Positions 6,177 to 9,468 of a stretch of 9,468 bases of DNA are shown in pieces (the first letter of the stretch is position 1; the number at the start of each line of letters is the position of its first letter). The stretch comes from Bacillota bacterium (lineage in GTDB: Bacteria > Bacillota > Clostridia > Acetivibrionales > DSM-1351), in assembly GCA_023412635.1 (NCBI GenBank), contig JAEYNI010000224.1:1-9468 (forward strand), read 5' to 3'. The position numbers and the translations under genes are program-made. A model generated the notes under the pieces. That model was given only the letters and a program-made list of their open reading frames with translations. It did not search any database and was not told the DNA's origin.

Positions 6177-7151
6177 ATGAACAAGACAAAAGTAAACTGG
6201 GGTATTATCAGCTGTGCGGGAATTGCTGAAACAGCTGTTATTCCGGGAATATTAAGTGCAAATAACGCTCAATTGTATGCAATTTCAAGCAGAGGAGCAG
6301 AAAAGCTGGAGGAGTTCAGTAAAAAGTTCAACCCTGTTAAGGCATATCAGAGTTACGATGAACTCCTGAATGACCCTGAAGTAGATGCAGTATATATACC
6401 GCTTCCAAACGGACTCCATTATGAATGGACTAAAAAAGCAGCCGAGAAGAAAAAGCATGTACTATGTGAAAAACCTATGGGAATTTCTGCTGAGGAAACC
6501 AAGCTTATGAAGGAAATATGTGATAAAAACGGTGTCCTGCTTATGGAAGCATTTGCCTATAGACATAGTCCACTTACGTTAAAAGTTAAGGAATTGGTTG
6601 ACAACGGCACAATCGGCAGGATTAAATTCATGGAGTCGCATTTCAGCTTTTGTCTTAATGACCTGGAGAATGTACGATTTCTAAGAAGTTTGGCTGGCGG
6701 GGCTACCTATGACGTCGGTTGTTATAACATAAATATAATTAGGTATATAACTGGTGCTGAACCTATATCGATATATGCTACAGGCGAAATCGGGGAGAAA
6801 TCTGGTGTGGACGAAAGCAGCTGTATATTAATGGAGTTTGAGGGAGGTATTAAGGCGATATCCTACTGTTCCTTCCTCTGTTCAAGTAGAAGTGAATATA
6901 CCATTGTTGGTGAAAAGGGAATTATTTCAGTTCCAGTTGTTTTTAATACAAAAGGAGAAACCAAAATAATTATTAAAAATGATTCTGGAACAGAAGAAGT
7001 TATTGTCCAATGTCCTGATAACTATATGCTTGAGGTTGAACAATTCGGAAGATGTATATTACATGGTGAAAAGCCCTTATTGAGTTTCGAGGATTCAATT
7101 AGTAATGCAAAGGTAATTGATGAAGCTTTAAAACAGATATTTAAAAAGTAG
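6177..7151 (+). CDS. Gfo/Idh/MocA-family NAD(P)-dependent oxidoreductase
   Basis: A 324-residue cytosolic enzyme. The N-terminal Rossmann fold begins with VNWGIISCAGIAET (6-19); VYIPLPNGLHYEWT (72-85) and the family's CEKP motif (97-100, with Lys99 the usual catalytic or binding lysine) follow. The C-terminal alpha/beta domain carries AGGATYDVGCYNIN (173-186), with Asp179 and Tyr183 where the family keeps its substrate-site residues. The MEAFAYRHSP segment (123-132) and this layout resemble D-xylose or dihydrodiol dehydrogenase-type members, which oxidise or reduce a sugar-like hydroxyl or carbonyl. The exact substrate is open. AGAGG lies about 8 nt before ATG 6177. The gene is 113 nt behind the exporter gene and could share its transcript or have its own. 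Confidence 0.88.
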   Translation: MNKTKVNWGIISCAGIAETAVIPGILSANNAQLYAISSRGAEKLEEFSKKFNPVKAYQSYDELLNDPEVDAVYIPLPNGLHYEWTKKAAEKKKHVLCEKPMGISAEETKLMKEICDKNGVLLMEAFAYRHSPLTLKVKELVDNGTIGRIKFMESHFSFCLNDLENVRFLRSLAGGATYDVGCYNINIIRYITGAEPISIYATGEIGEKSGVDESSCILMEFEGGIKAISYCSFLCSSRSEYTIVGEKGIISVPVVFNTKGETKIIIKNDSGTEEVIVQCPDNYMLEVEQFGRCILHGEKPLLSFEDSISNAKVIDEALKQIFKK

Positions 7152-7210
7152 AAAAATTTTTATGTTATAATTAGTAAATCATAAAAATTATAAATTACAA
7201 TTAAAAGAAG

Positions 7211-7238
7211 TTGACAAATTGGAGAATATATGTAAAAC
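7211..7238 (+). promoter_or_regulatory. Candidate promoter upstream of the DinB-fold gene
   Basis: A perfect -35 TTGACA (7211-7216) is followed after 16 bp by TAAAAC (7233-7238, 4 of 6 matches). An inverted repeat ACTTTA, 3 nt, TAAAGT (7237-7251) overlaps the expected start of transcription and could be an operator. Transcripts would run into the hairpin at 7306. Confidence 0.4.
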
Positions 7239-7305
7239 TTTACCTTAAAGTAATTTTATTCATGTAAAATTTGAGGAATAGATAGTACTCTAAGCTGTTA
7301 AGGTC

Positions 7306-7345
7306 ACCCCACAGAGTCATATGGTTCTGTGGGGTTATATTTTTA
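7306..7345 (+). terminator. Strong hairpin: terminator or attenuator before the DinB-fold gene
   Basis: ACCCCACAGA (7306-7315) pairs perfectly over 10 bp with TCTGTGGGGT (7326-7335) around a 10-nt loop, then TATATTTTTA. It is 154 nt behind the oxidoreductase stop, so it may simply end that transcript. A promoter-like site 70 nt upstream of the hairpin also allows an attenuated leader or a small RNA of about 95 nt. Confidence 0.85.
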
Positions 7346-7371
7346 GGAGGTGACAAATGGGAATGGATTGA
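7345..7371 (+). other. Very strong RBS opening a four-codon frame
   Basis: AGGAGGTGA (7345-7353) is close to a perfect anti-16S match and lies 6 nt before ATG 7357, but the frame is only Met-Gly-Met-Asp and then TGA at 7369-7371. GTCACC (7303-7308), overlapping the hairpin 5' arm, can pair with GGTGAC (7349-7354) of this RBS. It is either a leader peptide with translational coupling or the remains of a lost gene. Confidence 0.4.
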
Positions 7372-7455
7372 TTTGTTTTATAGGATATCTGACAATGTTA
7401 AATTTTTTGGTTCATGTGAACATCTGCTATATGTAGGAAGAAAGGATGGCTAAAA

Positions 7456-7902
7456 ATGAATTATAAAGAGATTATAGATAATTTTTATGAGTATTTGAAG
7501 TCAATAGACTCAGAAATAACAGGATTAAAGATTTCTGAAGATAAGTGGTCTTTGAGAGAAATTATCGGACACTTGATTGATTCTGCCTCAAATAATCACC
7601 AACGGATTGTAAGGCTTCAAATATCGGATTTGTTGGATTTCCCCCAATACGATTGTGAACAATGGATCAGGGTTCAAAAGTATAATAGTTTTGATTGGGA
7701 ATTTCTTGTTACTCTGTGGTATCACTACAATGGCCTTATACTAAACATTATTAATGAAATTGATGATGAGCAACTACAGAATATCTGGGTTAAAGACGAA
7801 GACAACTCAATCACGCTGGAAGAACTTATCCGTCAATATTACATACATTTGGAGAAGCACATGGAACATTTCAATAAAAGATTGAGTGAACTGCTCATAT
7901 GA
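7456..7902 (+). CDS. DinB-superfamily protein (putative metal-binding four-helix bundle)
   Basis: A 148-residue all-helical protein. The family's metal-ligand pattern is present: His39 in REIIGHLIDSA (34-44), and His131 and His135 in YYIHLEKHMEHF (128-139). WSLREIIGHL is the typical DinB_2 start of the second helix. Related proteins include damage-inducible DinB of Bacillus and thiol S-transferases using bacillithiol or mycothiol; which of these applies here is not known. AAAGGA (7441-7446) lies 10 nt before ATG 7456, a weaker RBS than the one at 7345. The next gene begins 28 nt after the stop, so the two are probably co-transcribed. Confidence 0.8.
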   Translation: MNYKEIIDNFYEYLKSIDSEITGLKISEDKWSLREIIGHLIDSASNNHQRIVRLQISDLLDFPQYDCEQWIRVQKYNSFDWEFLVTLWYHYNGLILNIINEIDDEQLQNIWVKDEDNSITLEELIRQYYIHLEKHMEHFNKRLSELLI

Positions 7903-7930
7903 AAATAATGACAGTCAGGAGGATTTCAAT

Positions 7931-8755
7931 TTGAATAATTTAGGATTTATAGGTTTTGGAAGTATGGCAAAAATGCTTGTGAATACTTTGTTAAATTCGG
8001 CACCAATTAGCCAAAAGCAGATTTTTATCACAAGACAGGATAAGAGTAAGCTGTATGAAGTCACAAACTTATGGCCTGAAGCAAATTCAGTGGAAACTGT
8101 ATCTGAAGTTGTGAAGAGCTCAGAGTACATTTTTCTTTGTGTGAAGCCTCTTCAATTTATAGATATACTCGAAGAAATAAAACCTTACATGAATGAGAGC
8201 AAAACCCTTGTCTCAATATCCGGAATAGTTTCCTTGGATAATATTGAAAGGTTTTTAGACTGTAAGATAGTTAAAATAATGCCTACTATAATATCGGAAG
8301 TAAAAGAAGGTATTACCCTGATCTGTCATAATGAAAAGGTTTCAGTAAAAGATATGGAGTTTTTAGAGGGATTACTTAGTAATATTAGTATGGTGAAGCA
8401 CATCGAAGAGAAAGATTTCGGATCTATTTCGGAACTTACAAGCTGTGGACCGGGCTTAATATCAGCAGTTTTCAGAAATTTTGCTAATGCTGCAGAAAAC
8501 CATACTTCCAGCTTTGGAAGTAAAGAGATTGAAGAAATGCTCTTATACACACTATACGGTACAGCCAAACTAATGTTGGACAAGAAAATGAATTTTGAGG
8601 ATGTAATATCCAGAGTTGCAACAAGAGGTGGGATTACGGAGGAAGGTGTTAAGGTCATTAATAAAGGAATTCCATCTGTATTAAATGAGATGTTTGATAA
8701 AACCCTGGAAAAGCGGAAAGTGATGAGTAAAAAGGCTACAGCAATGATGGAATAA
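7931..8755 (+). CDS. ComER-like member of the pyrroline-5-carboxylate reductase family
   Basis: A 274-residue NAD(P)-binding protein. The N-terminal Rossmann fold has GFGSMA (8-13) and the VKP segment (71-73). The C-terminal dimerisation domain has TSCGPG (170-175) and RGGITEEGV (232-240) where ProC has SGSGPA and PGGT. The SCGP form and the overall segments resemble Bacillus ComER, a ProC paralogue of unclear biochemical role, more than housekeeping ProC. I therefore give no gene symbol. The start is TTG 7931, with AGGAGG (7917-7922) 8 nt upstream. The longer frame from ATG 7886 overlaps the preceding gene, has no RBS and puts 15 unrelated residues before the Rossmann strand. Proline synthesis remains possible. 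Confidence 0.82.
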   Translation: MNNLGFIGFGSMAKMLVNTLLNSAPISQKQIFITRQDKSKLYEVTNLWPEANSVETVSEVVKSSEYIFLCVKPLQFIDILEEIKPYMNESKTLVSISGIVSLDNIERFLDCKIVKIMPTIISEVKEGITLICHNEKVSVKDMEFLEGLLSNISMVKHIEEKDFGSISELTSCGPGLISAVFRNFANAAENHTSSFGSKEIEEMLLYTLYGTAKLMLDKKMNFEDVISRVATRGGITEEGVKVINKGIPSVLNEMFDKTLEKRKVMSKKATAMME

Positions 8756-8861
8756 TGTTTTTGTTAATTAGGAATAGTTAAAAAATATTAGGATTTTACC
8801 CTGATTTATAAGCATATTATCGGTAAATTAGAATATTTAGAAAATACAGTAGAATTCAAGC

Positions 8862-8891
8862 TTGAACTTAAACCATTAATAATGCTATACT
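8862..8891 (+). promoter_or_regulatory. Tandem promoter P1 (most degenerate copy)
   Basis: TTGAAC (8862-8867), 18 bp, TATACT (8886-8891), then 6 nt and G8898 as the expected start. It occupies the same place in its repeat unit as the three promoters that follow, 134 bp before P2. It is about 107 nt behind the reductase stop and has no obvious A tract directly upstream. Confidence 0.65.
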
Positions 8892-8995
8892 AACCAAGTT
8901 ATCAACGATGACGACGCTTAAAAGTTCGATTTATGGTAATGGTAAATACCCTGTGAAGGCAATTCCAACTACCATAAAATGAAAATAAAAAAGTG

Positions 8996-9025
8996 TTGAC
9001 AGAGTGGTAGTAAGCGTGTTAACAT
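8996..9025 (+). promoter_or_regulatory. Tandem promoter P2
   Basis: TTGACA (8996-9001), 18 bp, TAACAT (9020-9025), then 6 nt and G9032 as the expected start. An A-rich tract (8977-8992) directly upstream resembles an UP element. Confidence 0.75.
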
Positions 9026-9130
9026 AGTCAAGCTGTCAACGACGGCAACACTTAAACGGCTCGGTTTAAGGTACATTAATTACCCTTTAAGGGCAACAAT
9101 AACTACCATAAATTGAGAAAGAAAAAAGTG

Positions 9131-9160
9131 TTGACAGAGTGGTAGCAAGCATGTTAATAT
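9131..9160 (+). promoter_or_regulatory. Tandem promoter P3
   Basis: TTGACA (9131-9136), 18 bp, TAATAT (9155-9160), then 6 nt and G9167 as the expected start. An A-rich upstream tract (9117-9127) resembles an UP element. Confidence 0.75.
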
Positions 9161-9264
9161 AGTCAAGCTGTTAACGACGGCAACACTTAAACAGCTCGAT
9201 CTAAGGCGTATTAATTACCCGGCGAGGGCAATGATAATTACCCGAAATTGAGAAATAAAAAGTG

Positions 9265-9293
9265 TTGACATTATAGCAGCAACATGGTAACAT
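9265..9293 (+). promoter_or_regulatory. Tandem promoter P4 (proximal)
   Basis: TTGACA (9265-9270), 17 bp, TAACAT (9288-9293), then 6 nt and G9300 as the expected start. It has the best spacing of the four and the same A-rich upstream tract. It reads directly into the leader that runs off the window. Confidence 0.75.
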
Positions 9294-9299
9294 AGTTAA

Positions 9300-9468
9300 G
9301 CCGTCGCGATAAGCGATGTGCGAACCTTGAAAAGCAGTAGCAACAACGCTTTTGAGGCATCAAGATGGTAGATTCGAGTAGTACAAGGAAGACGAGTATC
9401 AAGTAGCGGAGTTTATGTGATAAATGAGCAACGCAGAGTACGAAGTCTGACACCGTAATACGAAGGAT
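9300..9468 (+). other. Structured transcript leader, probably of an rRNA operon
   Basis: There is no credible reading frame. After P4 the sequence has a small hairpin (TCGC 9304-9307 with GCGA 9313-9316), a boxA-like element and then a stretch with nested complementary segments from 9378 to 9461. Four stacked strong promoters with G starts and a boxA-like site are typical of Gram-positive rRNA operon leaders. No 16S 5' sequence is reached inside the window, so this remains an inference. Another abundant RNA is the main alternative. Confidence 0.55.
9322..9334 (+). promoter_or_regulatory. boxA-like antitermination element
   Basis: GAACCTTGAAAAG resembles the Bacillus-type rRNA leader boxA (core TTCTTTGAAAA) and lies about 25 nt into the P4 transcript, where such elements occur. 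NusB/S10 binding is inferred only from this resemblance. Confidence 0.45.

Larger units (their letters stand above)
8862..9306 (+). repeat. Array of four tandem promoter units, period 134-135 bp
   Basis: Units start at the -35 elements 8862, 8996, 9131 and 9265 (spacings 134, 135, 134). Blocks conserved between units are AAAAAGTGTTGACA, AGTCAAGCTGTCAACGACGG, CAACACTTAAAC followed by GCTCG, a TACCC/GGCAA pair and TACCATAAA. Unit 1 is the most diverged. Unit 4 matches only to about 9306 and then enters a different leader. Repeated internal duplication of one promoter cassette is the simplest origin. Confidence 0.85.

Noticed and set aside
7363..7455. Decayed gene after the strong RBS at 7345
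   Set aside because: A hydrophobic open stretch exists in another frame up to about 7436, but it has no start of its own and resembles no family I recognise, so it is not called.
8326..8658. 110-codon minus-strand frame inside the reductase gene
   Set aside because: It is a shadow of the ProC/ComER-type dimer domain on the plus strand; no RBS and no recognisable motif.
8796..8826. Possible terminator behind the reductase gene (TTACC with GGTAA)
   Set aside because: The stem is short and interrupted, and no T run follows, so I could not support a terminator.
8862..9306. CRISPR array suggested by regular repeats
   Set aside because: The period of about 134 bp is far too long, the similarity runs through whole units without unique spacers, and each unit holds a promoter. 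There are no cas genes.
9271..9453. 60-codon open frame on the minus strand across the leader
   Set aside because: It lies antisense to the P4 promoter and boxA-like leader, has a Leu/Arg/Cys-rich low-quality sequence and no sign of a family. The DNA is better explained as an RNA leader.

Overview
The window looks like a low-G+C, spore-forming Firmicute, most likely a clostridium. This is inferred from strong A+T bias, AGGAGG-type ribosome binding sites (RBS) with several TTG/GTG starts, a PdaB-like sporulation-type polysaccharide deacetylase and a ComER-like reductase. No species call is possible from sequence reading alone.

Left part (1-3214): the 3' end of an unrecognised gene stops at a strong terminator. 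Just behind it lies a decayed copy of the promoter, RBS and first codons of the membrane-anchored deacetylase gene whose intact copy starts at 2435. Between the two copies sit three separately transcribed small genes: an FMN-type pyridoxamine-phosphate-oxidase-like protein, a DHCW-type cupin and a NUDIX hydrolase. Two of the three are followed by their own hairpin. The three-gene block therefore looks like accessory DNA placed between a terminator and the deacetylase gene, with a duplication of about 150 bp as the scar.

Middle part (3225-7151): an AraC-family regulator converges on the deacetylase gene and diverges from an ABC half-exporter. A pair of ATTGT half-sites 21 bp apart lies in the shared promoter region. 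A Gfo/Idh/MocA oxidoreductase follows the exporter on the same strand.

Right part (7152-8755): a promoter-like site, a 10-bp terminator hairpin and a very strong RBS that opens only a four-codon frame precede a DinB-fold gene. A ComER/ProC-like reductase follows 28 nt later, probably in the same operon.

Far right (8756-9468): no protein gene. Four tandem promoters recur with a 134-135 bp period, each with an 18- or 17-bp spacer and a G at the expected start point, and the last opens into a structured leader with a boxA-like element. This is the architecture of a growth-rate-controlled rRNA operon promoter. A 16S gene just beyond the window edge is the best explanation but is not seen here. 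This array and the duplicated deacetylase 5' end are the two most unusual structures in the window.
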